Positions 1-11,815 of a stretch of 64,000 nt of DNA are shown here, in pieces. The first letter of the stretch is position 1, and each line of letters starts with the position of its first letter. Below the pieces are notes generated by a model. That model saw only the letters and a program-made list of their open reading frames with translations. It was not told the DNA's origin and made no database searches. This DNA is from Gavia stellata (taxonomy: Eukaryota > Chordata > Aves > Gaviiformes > Gaviidae), in the NCBI RefSeq assembly GCF_030936135.1, contig NC_082598.1, forward strand, positions 30,932,687-30,996,686. Direction: 5' to 3'. Position numbers and translations under genes: made by a program.

Positions 1-1557
1 TCTACATTTTCTGACATCTTCTCTATTATCTAAGGACCTTTCCTGAGCAAAACATGAGGATCTCCCTGGAGCCCCTTCCCTCCTTTCCTTGCCCCATTGA
101 GAGTGGTCCAGCTCCCTGGAGTTTCACTCCCCAGGGGTGGCCTGTGATTCCTCTTTTCTTTTCCCAGAAAATCCTGCCCATACCCCTGACCATGAAACCT
201 GATGGCAAACCTGCTGTCCTTCCCTCTGGCTGTAAACTGGGAGCATTTGATCTCTCGTCTGTACGTAGGAAATCATGTCTCTCCGTAACACATTTCCCGG
301 TTGCATGGGCCAGCTGCAACCAATACTTGCATGCTTACCAGAGCCCGCTGGTCTTGGAACACTGAGCTACAGGAACCGGCTTGCTCCTCCCCATAGGTCT
401 CTGACCCAAACATACCCTTATCCAGGCTTTTCCTGCTTATTTCTGGCAGTTCAGTACGGCAAGGTACAGCCCTTCCCACCTGAGGTAGGACGGGAGCCGG
501 GGCTGGGGAGCACCAGGGACAAGCGCTCCAGCTGTAAGACAATGCCGAGGGGGGCAGGACATTTTTATCTTATTTCCTCATGCATCTACTAAGTCCCGAT
601 GGAATATTGTGATTCTGAGGATGATGTCTCATCATCAGCAAATTAGATGCTGTAATCTGCTTCTAAATGAATCTTCTTAGGGGGCATTACTCAGGGTCAG
701 ATTAAAATTAAGTGAGGGAAAGACTGATTAAAATGTAAGGTGAGCTTCCGTTCTCTGCTTCTGGCGGGTGCGACACAAAACCCTTGAAAGGGCAGAGGTA
801 TTTTTAAATCACTTTTTTGTGGCCTGCCCCAGAACCTTCTCTAAATTACGGTGCCTCACAGATCCCATGGTGATGTGCATCTCCTTGTCTCCTCTGGGTG
901 CCAGTCTCCAGGTCTGCAGGAGACCAGGTCTGCCCGAGACCATGTCTGGAGAGGAAAATATCTTTACCACTGAAGGGGGACTTTAACGGCTGCTGTAGAG
1001 ACACTTGTCCTGGGGCTGCAATTAGCAGCAAGAGTCCTTCCTGTACTTTTCTAGCCACCCCAGCATTATTGTGCAGGGTCATGGGAACCTGGGCTAGCCA
1101 AGGATTTTGGCTACGCTGGTGGTGATTCCTTTAAAATACAGGATCCCAAGCTAGATGATGCATTGCTGAAGAAGAAAAAAACCTAATTTAAGGTCTTCTT
1201 GGCCTAGTTGTTCATTTGTTCAGTCTTGCTCTGATTTCTGAGGGGGAAATAACCAAAAGCAGCAAACAAGAGGCTGTGAGAGGCCAGATGCACTTTACCA
1301 GGGACTCAGCTTATCTGGGGGCGTCTCATGGCCACTTTTGTGCTCCCTGACCTAGATCAACCTTTACTTACCTTTCGTAATCTGGGATTAATTCTGACTG
1401 GATTCATATGACTGGGGTGCCATGCTGATGCTATTAGGGTAATATGGAGCTCTGCAAATGGGCCAATAAAAAAAAATTTGCTTTTTAATTTTGACTGAAA
1501 TAAATGACTTAGTGAGCTGCTGTATTTCAAAGCTTTGCTACGGCAGATCAAAACTGT

Positions 1558-1592
1558 CCTGTTAATTAACTGCCATGTTAATTAATTAGACG
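1558..1592. promoter_or_regulatory. Cluster of homeodomain-type TAATTA sites
   Basis: Two near-identical blocks, GTTAATTAA at 1561-1569 and again at 1577-1585 followed directly by TTAG, give palindromic TTAATTAA cores 16 bp apart. TAATTA is the core site for many homeodomain proteins. Such pairs are frequent in conserved enhancers but also arise by chance in AT-rich DNA. No conservation data are available here. Confidence 0.25.
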
Positions 1593-3514
1593 TGTGTGAG
1601 CTGATGTTTAGCTGCAGTCAAATAGCAGCCTATTTATTTTTCTCATGCTTTACAAATGGCATTAGCATTTCTAGTTTCTTGTCTCATATCTGCTGCCTCA
1701 TTTCACGACCAAACATGGAGGGAGTTTATGACAAATAGTGCTTTAAACTATTCTGACGTGCTCTCCTTTCTGCTTCCTCCCTGTCCAGTGGCACCAGGCT
1801 TGTGGGCTGCTTCTGCTCCATGCCCACCGTCCGTCCCACATGGCCCCAGTGCCACCGGGACAGCCTTACTGTGCGTGCTGAAGGAGAGCTTCCCCAAATG
1901 CCTGAATACAGCCTCCTTTACCCAAGTTGATTACTCCGAGGCACCGATTCCCACCTCGGTACTAAACTCTGTACTTTGGTTTTCGCTTCTTCCGTTCCAG
2001 CCACTAAAGCTCCTTGTAGTCTTGGTAACTGCAGGGGAAGCTGCCTTTCCTCACCGCTGGCCGGTCTGCACAGTGCTCTCCCCGCCAGTTACTACTGCCT
2101 CATTTAAAGCCCTTCTAATCTAATTAGGTGTCTTTCTTGAACATACTAACAACAAAGGACACATATCCAGAACTATTATTCGATGCACAGAACAAAGCCC
2201 GTTTGGTGATTTTTCCATTCAGGGCTTGTAATAGCCAAGCTCCACATTTGCCGGTTGATACATTAGGTTTTCATGCCAGGGAGGCATGATCCAATTCCTA
2301 CTGGAGTCCATAAAAAGACCCCTGCTGACATTTGGCTGGGGCTCAAGGCCTACATTTTATCAGAAAGCTTTGTTGTCTGCCAATTTTTTCGAGCCTAATG
2401 CACAAATTCAGGCAAATGCAGGGACAACTGCAAGACGCACGCTAATGAAACCAGGTAGGTATATTGATAATCCAGCTTCAGTCTTGTTACCTGAATATTT
2501 GATCCAACAGATTTTAGCCTTTTCTCTGAAATCTCTGAAAACCAGGTTTAAAATCTGGCTAATTTTCTAGACATCATGACAGCATTACTTTTTATTTCCA
2601 GGCTAGAAGAGAATGTTGTTGCATTTAAGAAAAGACAAATACTTGAAAAATTTCTGTGTTGCCACTTGGTTTGGTAATGAAATGAGGTGTTTGTTAGAAA
2701 ACAAAATCAAGGTCTTCCCAAGAAACGGTGATAGTTATTCAAGATGCAGCGTTTTCTTCTCAGAGTCTGCTGGAAATATATATCCCCATTGGGGAGTGCC
2801 CAATAGCTTCTGGTATTTCTGTTGTCTTTCTCCAGAGTGTGGATTTGAATTATATTAAAAGTTTACTGTATCATAATCTTGTACGTATGTACATAAAGTA
2901 CATATCATAAGATGGGCTCAAATATATAACTAGTAGTTGCAGATGTGTGTATACATCATAAGCCTTTCTATAAGTCAATCTGAAGTGCAAAAAAAAAAAC
3001 ACCCAAAAAAAGGGATATCAACCATCAGGACAGGATGAGGGCAGGTTCAAATGAGCCTGTGCTCATGAAAGTGGGGAATAAATGGAGAGGGACAAAACAG
3101 GCTGAACTCAAAGCACAGAAAAGTAGTTCTTCTCAATAATTTTAACAGCAAACCAAATGGGCTGCAAACCTAAGTCCAGGATGGGCAGTTATGTCCTGCC
3201 AGCCGTATGCAAAATGGCTATAGCTTTGAAAAAAGCCCATTTTGGGTACTTTTTTTGATTGTATATTTTTGTGAATATATGGGGGGAAGGCACTTGGATA
3301 AAACATGCAGAAAGCTTTCATGATCAGGTAATAAATGGTCCAGGATGAATTAATTAACTCTTGTAAATGATTGGAAGAAGTTACGGGTTGGTTCGCCTCT
3401 GATTTCCAATGGTATGAAGTAGGAATAACTCCATGAATGTCAGTGGGCTAAATTACTGAGAATGGGAGAAGAATTAACGCCTCAAGAATGTTTCTCAGTT
3501 TCACAGTCCTACTA

Positions 3515-3592
3515 CATTTCAGCAGTGCTTTGGGATCCAGTGAGATAAAACGTGCTGTACAAATGTAAGTGTGTCTTATTACTAAGTGTTGG
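3515..3592 (+). repeat. Old amniote SINE/LINE tail fragment
   Basis: The stretch containing GTGCTTTGGGATCCAGTGAG followed by a GTGCTGTACAAATG-like segment resembles the 3' part of a widespread ancient amniote interspersed repeat, where a TTTGGGATCC block is followed by a GCTATATAAATG block. It is heavily diverged. The family name is not certain from sequence alone. Confidence 0.4.
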
Positions 3593-4252
3593 CTAATTTT
3601 ATTCAGGGAAACAACCCTTGCTGCTCTGAGTTCAACAGTGATTTGCATAATCAGAGGTAAGTGAATCAGAAATGTCTTTTAAGAAGGAGGCCAAACCCTA
3701 AAGAATTTAAAACTAGAAAGGACATTAAACTATTTAAACCCATCTGAATTGCCAGGTGCTTTTCTTTATATTTCATCTTTTCAGGGGCATCTTACTCCAG
3801 CTGAGTGAAGGGAATGGAGGAGGTGGGAAGACAGAAAACATAAACAAAAACCGAGCAGAACATTTGAAGAAGTGACATAAATGAAGATTGAGGAACTTCA
3901 AAGTAAAAAAACACTTCTGAGAAAAAGCATTGTTCGCTGAGCATTTTAGTATGTCACAGGGAAATTACATTTACTGTGTCATGGATAGATGGAGAATTTT
4001 TTTAAGGCTAAAAAAAATCCTTGAGCTTCATTCTAATGCCATCATTTTTGTTTTGGCATGTTTTCTGTTTTTTAAGGCATAAATACCCCTTGACCATCCT
4101 AGCAGGTTCTGTGTCTTTCTCTGAGACATGGTGACTAACAGCAAGCATGAATATGTGTGTGTCAGAAACACTGAAAAAAAAAGCTTGAAATCAGGGACAG
4201 TACTCACCTTGACTTCACTGAAGCCAGGATTTCATCCAGGGAGTAAGATTAC

Positions 4253-4823
4253 TGAACACAGCTGGCAACTAAGCACCACACAGCCACTCACTCACTCCCC
4301 CTCAGTGGGATGGGGAGAGAATCAGAAGAGTAAAAGTGAGAAAACTCGTGGGTTGAGATAAAGACAGTTTAATAAGTTAAGCAAAAGCCACGCACGCAAG
4401 CAGAGCAAAATAAGAAATTCATTCACCACTTCCTATCAGGTGTTCAGCCATCTCCAGGAAAGCAGGGGTCATCACACCCAACGGATACTTGGGAAGACAA
4501 AACGCCATAACTCTGAACATCCTGCCCTCCTTTCTTCTTCCCCCAGCTTTATATGCTGAGCATGATGTCATATGGTATGGAATTGGTCAGTTGGGGTCAG
4601 CTGTCCTGGCTGTGTCCCCTCCCAACTTCTGGTGCACCCCCAGCCCACTCACTGGTGGGGTGGGGTGAGGGGCAGAAAAGGCCTTGACTCTGTGTAAGCA
4701 CTGCTCAGCAGTAGCTAAAACATTCCTGTGTTATCAACACTGTTTCCAGCATAAATCCAAAACATAGACCCATACCAGCTACTGTGAAAAAAAATTAACT
4801 CTTTCCCAGCCAAAACCAGCACA
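4253..4823 (-). mobile_element. Solo LTR of an avian endogenous retrovirus
   Basis: This block of about 570 bp reads on the minus strand as a long terminal repeat. Its minus-strand start is TGTGCTGGTTTTGGCTGGGA, the hallmark of an LTR group that is very common in Neoaves. It ends with ...GTGTTCA, giving the TG...CA termini. A TATA-like box (CATATAAAGC on the minus strand, about 4548-4557) sits in the middle, as expected between U3 and R. No gag, pol or env sequence flanks it, so it is a solo LTR left by recombination between two LTRs. I could not find a clear 5- or 6-bp target duplication at these ends, so the exact termini are approximate. Family naming (ERVL- or ERVK-like) needs a repeat library. 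Confidence 0.8.
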
Positions 4824-7800
4824 ACAGCACAACCCTTCATGTACCCTGGGTGCTCCTGCCATCAACTAATTGCTTTAGATTGTTTCCTGCAAATTTTACA
4901 AATGTCAAAGAGTACCTATGAGAAGCCAGAAAGGAACTGTCTGGCTTCAAAATGTTCTTCGATGCTCTTTGAGCCAAAAGAAAAGTGTCTGGGGTCTGGG
5001 TGAAGAAGGGTGTCCCTGTCTCGAGGCTCTAAATATGCATGGCTGCTCTTTTGGGTTACTTTTTCCATCGTTGACAAAGACCTTCTTGTCAACAAAATGC
5101 TCAGCTTTCCTTTTTGCCTGTATTCGTTTAAAAGGCAAATGCAGGATAGACTAGGAAGCTGTCTACTGTCACTTAGACACAACAAGTCCATCTTAAAAAC
5201 CTTAGACATCTTCTTCCTTACTGCAACAGGAAATATGTTCTAGGGCATCTGAGGATGAGAACATGCTTTTTAATTTCCACTCAAAATTGTTCATTGTCAC
5301 TTCCCTCTCATTTGTCCTTGTGCCAGTGTTGTCACCTTACTTGAATAATTCTTAATTTTTTAATGACTACCTGGTGATAAGCCGTTTGACAGATATATAC
5401 AGTGCAATTGTAACTCTATTTTCTAGTCTAAGCCACCCACGCTCTTTTATTCTCTTCTTGCGGGATGAGTGGTCCACCTCTCTCTTCTTCTTAATGACTC
5501 TTCTTTGCCCTTCTCCCACCTGGAATTCACATTTTTGAGTATGGACTTGTACAGAGTAGTGTAGATTGGATCGTAACAGTCACTTGTGTAACAGCATGAG
5601 CACGTCTCCAATTACAAGAAATACTGAGCTGATGCACTCCACAATCACATCTGTATTTTTCTGGTTGCATCACACCGATTGATCGCATTCATCCTGTGAT
5701 TGCCTAAACACCCAGGACTTTATTTTCCTCAGTCTCCTCAGTTTTGCTTTTGTGTGCACAGACTGCTTCATCAGGGATGACATGAAGTGTGCAATCACTG
5801 AGTTAGCTCCTTTCATACAAGTCACCCGCCAGTAATCTGGGTTTTGAAAGTTGAATCCAGCCTAAGGAGAATCTGACCATGGAATATGGCGTTTCCTTGT
5901 TGTGCTCTACCTCTCATAAATATAACATACAGTTCTCATTTCCTCGAGTTGTACGTGGAGGAATCACACATCAGAAGAAAGTTTCTGTGCTGACCACTCC
6001 GGTCCTTCTTCCAGCCAGCACAGAAGTCTCTTCCAATGCTTTTCCTCGGTTTGCACAGCAAGTGCTGTCCATGGGGCTTCTTTGAAACTCTTCCTTGATT
6101 ATTTTGGCTCCTGCTGTGCTAGACATGTAGCTCCACCAGAATAATATCCACCTCCTGCACTTGCATGCATCCTCCCCCAGTGAAAACCTCCTGTCCATCT
6201 AACTCTGAGTAGTCTTGTCGCTGGCCTGTGTTTGTGGCATTAATGCAACTCAAAGAGGAGGTTTGTTATTCTGACTGAAAATCGTCTGTTATGGGAATCC
6301 ATAGAGGTCAGGCAGGCTTCATCTAACTTTCACAAGGGCAAGTTTGCAAACTTGGGGGAAGAACCACAATACCTTTACTCAAAATGCTACTACTGAGCCA
6401 CAGGTACTGGAGAGGAACTGACATAAGATCATGAAGGACTCAATATGTTACAGTATCAGGCTCTACTGGTCGTTTTAGAAGTTGTGCTGGCACTCAGGCT
6501 GTCAGTGTGTAAGTCTGGGACTTCGGGCATGAAAGTTGTGACTAGGCAAAGAAATAGGAAGATGTTCTTGACTGTAAGACATTAGCAACGAGGAGGTTGC
6601 TTGTACAGATGCCTCTAAATCCTGCTGCCTGATATAATTCTCACAAAGATTGGCAAGTGCCTCATTTACGTTGCCAGTGTTCACATTGTTTAAAAACCCC
6701 ATGCATACAGAGGCTGCATACTATCCCTGTTAAAATCCCAAGGCCCCTGGAACTGCAAGTGGTAGATACTTGGTAGTTTAAATATGTTTGAGAAGATTTC
6801 CTGTTATCATCCTTCCTTGCTCCCGCAGTTCTGCTACCATGTTCTTACAACACAAGAGGTTTGGGTTCTTAAAAAATAAGGAGACGGTTATTATACTTTG
6901 GAAAACGTCCAGCATTGCTTCTAAGAATGTTATTTAGAGTGAGCCTCAGGAGTCTAGTCCAATCCTAGTGGAAGTCAAGAGAAAGTTAGATCTAGCTGAC
7001 ATACCGATGCACAACCAGGTTGGTAACTTGTAGTTAACACCACACACACTGAAGGTTGCAAAATGTCAATGAAGGGGATAGATAATCTTAAGTTTCTTCA
7101 GCATATATCACAGTAAATGATAACTTAAGCAGGCCACAGTCACAGTCTAAAGTGCAAATCTCAAAGGAATAGCTGCTCTCTGTTTTTTATAATGCCTTAT
7201 TTACCGAGCCAGTATAAAGACAGTAATGATAAAATGGAAATGATAACGCCATCCACCTGAAGCAATTGCCAAGCATAAGTTTTAGGGAAGATAATAAGCT
7301 TGATGGGAAGGGTGTTTTGAAAGGAGCTTATGGATGGCAAGGCCCATCTGTGGGGTCTAAAGTACCTTCTGGATCAGAAATGAGTCCACTGGTGTGAACT
7401 TAATCTGATCAAATGTAGATGGCTTCAGTGAAAACATCTGTATCTGAGCTGCTTGTTAACCGTACTTGTTGGAAGAAAAGAAGCACTTTGGGTGTATGAT
7501 TCATTTAATCCTAAACCATATGTCTACAATGCTTCTGACCAATTACTCCCTAAAAATCCCTGGGTTTCCCTATTGACTCTTAGGGGTTCCTAAATTAGTA
7601 GCCGGGAGGAACACACCTGTATCGTAGATACAAAGATACATGAGATGAGCTTACCCTGGTGCCTGCAGCTCATTGACGGTTTGGGAAACCTGGAATAGTT
7701 ATTGCTATTCAACTCATAATCTCCTGCGCTATCTACCTTGTGACCAGTAAGACTGTAGGACTTGTGCAGCATCTTTCCATTGTTTCTACTTCTCCTGCAA

Positions 7801-9429
7801 AGGGACGGATGTGCTACAAGTTATCAGATACCATGAACTAATTTTTAGTGCATTGTACCCAACACACTTTCCTATCCTTCACCCAGATAGTAGTGTAAAT
7901 TTTACATTGGAGCAAAGAAACAGACAATATGGGAAAGGCAAAATGGAGTTTATGCCGCTTAAAATCAAAACAGATCAATGGTATTTTGCTTATAAGACAT
8001 CATGTGCATTCTTTCAAAGGATCTCATGCTTCTTTAAAACAGTAAATTAAGTGTAATTTCAGATAGGGAAACTGAGATTAAAGACATGATTTCCATACCA
8101 GGTTGCCAGTTTGAGTATTGCATGGAGAAGAAGTACTGCACTGGAGTCACAGAAGCATATTGCTCAGTTGGGGTGTCAGCACGAATCTACCATAAAACTT
8201 GCAGGAAAAGATCAAGTTACTTTCCTGCAGCAGAAATCACAAAAACAGTTAAGCTCTTCAGCAGACCACAGTCAACTGTTGCACTGCAGTCCAAAACCGC
8301 AGGTATCGCAGGTATTGCAACCGCTTGGGATTTGCAGTGCCCCTCTGTACCAGGAAGGAGCAAAGGGGAAAGAATATGGTTACGCAGGTAATGGAAGATA
8401 CTTCTCTTTGAACAAGAATGTTGTTTTCTTTCCTTCCTCCCTCTTTTTCCTTTCCCCCTGGATTTCCATTGCATTTCAGTGTATTTTTCTTCAAAACACA
8501 GTGTTGGTGGAGAAGTGCCTCTTGAATCTCTAAGTGTAGAAAGTGAAGTGCTTTTTTTTCTACAGGTAGGATGGCACCACCTGAAAGCAAAACCCCCGAT
8601 TAGCAGGGAGGTGTTGCCCTTGCAAGAATAAAATTGCAAGGGAGACTTGACATAACAGCTTCACATCAGAGGAGAAGTGGTGAGCAAACAGCTCTGCTAT
8701 CAGCTGAACACCACTTAGTTGTCAGGGGTGGACCAGCAGCAGAAGTATGTGTTTGCAGACAGTGTGCATGATGCCAAATCTTATGACAAAAAAATAATCC
8801 ACGCCCAGAGAGAAAAAGAATTACTCTAAGGAAAAAGAAGAGGTGTTGAGAGGATGCTGTCTCTGAGTTCCCTGTCGCAGTAAAGCAGTGACATATGGTT
8901 TTTACTAACGGTGTGCTAGGTTACACAGGACAAACATCGCCTTTTCCCAAGCGCTGTGGAGATATGAGGAGCCAAACTGACTCCAGCAGCCTTAGACCCA
9001 GGAGGAGGGGTCCATACTCACATGTCCAAAGGCAGGACTGAGGTCCCGTCATGGGGATTTCTCCAACTGCTCCGTCAGCCTCAGAAGGTGAGAACAGCCC
9101 TGTTTCAGTGCTGTACGCACTGAGGAAGCAACCCTAAAACTAAGGGTTCACAAACAATCAACTAAAAACAGACAAACACCGATCTACCAGTAGCTATAAA
9201 AACATAGGGTTCCTGTTATTTGTTATCCTCTTTTTTTCTGCTCTTTGAGGCTTACAGTATATGCATGGCACATATTTGAGCTTTCATCTGCAGCCATTAG
9301 GACTGGAACTTTTCTTTTTTAAATGAATGCTGAGATTCTCACATAATGACAAGAGCTGGGAAAAACATCAAATATCATGAGACATGTGAAAAACATCTTA
9401 AGTTGGCAGTACTGCACATAAAAAGAGAC
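4824..9429. other. Intergenic, no gene seen
   Basis: Unique-looking sequence with no supported gene, RNA gene or recognisable young repeat. Overlapping opposite-strand open frames near 8086-8639 have no known domain and look like chance. Confidence 0.55.
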
Positions 9430-9560
9430 AGCTCTTGCCTTGAAGAGCTACAGTCCAAACACGAGACAAAGAGTGGTAGAAAGTAGCATTACCACAATTT
9501 TACAGATACAACAAGATTAAGGAAAAACTTGTCAAAGGTGAAACGGAGCACAAATGTGTT
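9430..9560 (+). repeat. MIR-like ancient SINE fragment
   Basis: The order of a GAAGAGCTACAGTCCAAAC block, then ATTTTACAGAT, then a diverged GTCAAAGGTGAAACGGAGC block follows the layout of MIR/CORE-SINE relics in amniotes (an AGAGCTTACAGTCTAAA-like part, then CATTTTACAGATG, then a GAGGCACAGAG-like part). It is strongly diverged, so the boundaries are rough. Confidence 0.45.
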
Positions 9561-11509
9561 GCGGCTCTTTAGAGCCCTAGCTATAGGCATACATTTCTTC
9601 TTCACTATACAGCCTTAATTATCATAGGGAAAATAAAATATTTTGCATGTTGCCAGAGGATTATGTTTTCCTTCCTAAAACAGGCAAATTAGGCTATTGT
9701 TGTGACAAATCATATGAACATATTGCTTCAGCAGGCCATAAGCTTCACAAACAGAATTTGTTGTGTTATGGGATATTTGTATTTTTCAGTGAAACCAATG
9801 AAAACTATGTTATAGCACCTAGCGAAAGTAATTTTGAAATAAATTCAGTGAGTATTTATCGGATTATTTCTGTGAGTGTATGTATGTGTGCAAAAGCAAA
9901 CAAAACCACATACCCCGCAATTCCTGAACGCATCATGAAGGTGACAGTCTGTGACCCTTCTCCTTGCATCGCTCTGCAGAATATTATCTAAGCACTGACC
10001 AGAGCATTGCACATAATAAGCCACTTTTACCCATTGAAGTCACTGCATCATTTTCACTATGGGGTTAATTTGCTTCAGTTTGCCAGATTATTTTAATCAG
10101 AAACCAAGCCAGTTCTCAGCTGTAGCTTATTTTGACAGTCAATGACAACAGAGTGTTCCTTCAAGTTGTGGGAACATTGATTATGGTGGTTATAGAGATG
10201 AGATAAAGCTATATGTACTTGTTCTCTATTATTTAATGAGTCATTGAAATGAATAACTGTCGTGTTCTTATCTTGCATTACATTTGCGAAACACACTGGT
10301 TGTAGCCAACAGTAAGTTGAAAAGCTGGTTGTTTTGTTAATGGATCTGTTGCACTTGTGAGCTGTACAGTCATCACTCAGTCCCCAGAATGTTACTGGCT
10401 TTGTCTTCTTTAAAAATCGCCCAATATCCAGAGGCTATTTTTTAATTACTTGATTATACCTGTTTCAGGTTAATGGAAGTGCATGCATCTGTGTTAGTAT
10501 TAACATAATTCAATTAACCATATTTAAATTTATTTTCTGGTATCTGCATGGAATAATGAATTGATTAGCATGGCAGCACATGCCATCTTCATTAACGACT
10601 GACTTAAAAAATAAAACCAATACTGAAGTGAGACCTCGAAGCTTGAATTTGTATAAAATCTCTGAATGTTTTATTGATCAATGACATTACAATAAAACTA
10701 TTGAATCAAAGACAACCTAACACTAATTATACTGTAGCCCTTCAGAGCACTTATCACTGTGGCTTTTGTTGCAGTCTGACCCTCTTCCATTTAAGCTTTT
10801 ATTTTAAGCATCAGATGATGAGTGTGCGAACTAAAACTACGTAATAATTACTTCATGCTGCTTTTTCTTTGTTCACATTGAAAAATTGCCTCTGAGAGTT
10901 TGGGGTGACCATGCAGGAGCCTGTGCTGGCAGTACATGATGTGTGAAATGCAGAGGACCTCCACTCTGCCAGAAGCTTGGCCTGGGTGACACTGAGTCTG
11001 CTTTGCTGGCTTCGGTTCAGGGGAATTTGATCTTTTGAAACACACCATTGCCATATCTTTCCTTCACGCACTGTCCTGCATCAGCAGGACTCATGGCTCC
11101 ACGCTAGAGTCCCTAATAACAGCATGTGAGGAAAGACTTGAAGATGATGGAGCACTTTCAAGTCCTTTCTGAGGTTGGGTTTTGTCTTTCTTTTTAAACT
11201 TAATGGCTAAATACCTCTGAAAATTGTTTCTTCAGTTGCCGCAGAAAAGAACCATAAAAAATCGCCCACAGGTAAAAAGATACTTTTGCATCAGCATTCA
11301 CTTGCCCTCCCAATTTGCACAGCCCAGAGCTATTCCCGCCTCCCCGTCCCCTGCACACAGAGCAATACTCGGGTCAGTCAGGAAATCTCATCGCTACAAA
11401 GTAGGCCAAAGAATTTGCTTCCCTCCAGAAGTCAATCTGATTGATTTTTCTTTCCGTGTCTATTGATTACAAGCCTTAAAGAACATTGCTATTGTCATGG
11501 TTGCCTCAA
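9561..11509. other. Intergenic, AT-rich, no gene seen
   Basis: No gene found. The interval 10,440-10,720 is rich in AT and homeodomain-like ATTA/TAAT cores in otherwise complex, non-repetitive sequence, which is the look of a conserved non-coding element; conservation cannot be tested here. Confidence 0.45.
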
Positions 11510-11815
11510 TAAGCAAAGATGGAAGGGAGACATAATAACAGTCTTCAGATATGTAAGCAGTAGCTGGAAGGAGGAACGGAGCAAACTCTTCCTCTCATCC
11601 CTGGTGGACAGAGAAAGAGGTTTAGGGGCTTAAACGGCAGCAAGAGTGATTTACGTTAGGCAATAGGAAAACTGTTCTCAGTGATGAAATGTTGGCAGAC
11701 ATTGCTAATGGAGGCAAGGGATCCTTAGCATTGGCGGTCTTTAAAATGTGCCTGGACAAACTTCTCTGATGAATTGTTTAGTGAAAGCTACCAATGTCTC
11801 AGGGCAGTGGGGTGG
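11510..11815 (+). mobile_element. Old CR1 LINE 3' fragment
   Basis: The plus strand shows the landmarks of the CR1 reverse-transcriptase C-terminus in diverged form: ATAATAACAGTCTTCAGATA near 11534-11553, then a CTTAAACGGCAGCAAGAGTG block followed by a GATTTACGTTAGGCAATAGG block, then a segment matching GGTTTTTAAGAACAGG-type CR1 sequence (GCGGTCTTTAAAATGTGCC), then CTGGACAAACTTCTC. The reading frame is broken many times, so this is an ancient copy. Confidence 0.7.

Larger units (their letters stand above)
1..4252. other. Intergenic, no gene seen
   Basis: No convincing gene. Open frames here (for example 1656-2123 +) lack known domains, splice context or codon character and look like chance. 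Noted inside: a cluster of TTAATTAA-type sites at 1560-1590; A-rich tracts near 2989-3010; and old, diverged repeat remains near 3390-3590. Confidence 0.6.

Noticed and set aside
1..600. Possible 3' end of PDGFRA at the left edge
   Set aside because: No kinase or PDGFRA-like coding sequence and no clear untranslated-region landmarks are visible.
1656..2123. 155-codon open frame starting with a hydrophobic, signal-like stretch
   Set aside because: No domain, no cysteine pattern, no splice context; isolated in intergenic DNA.
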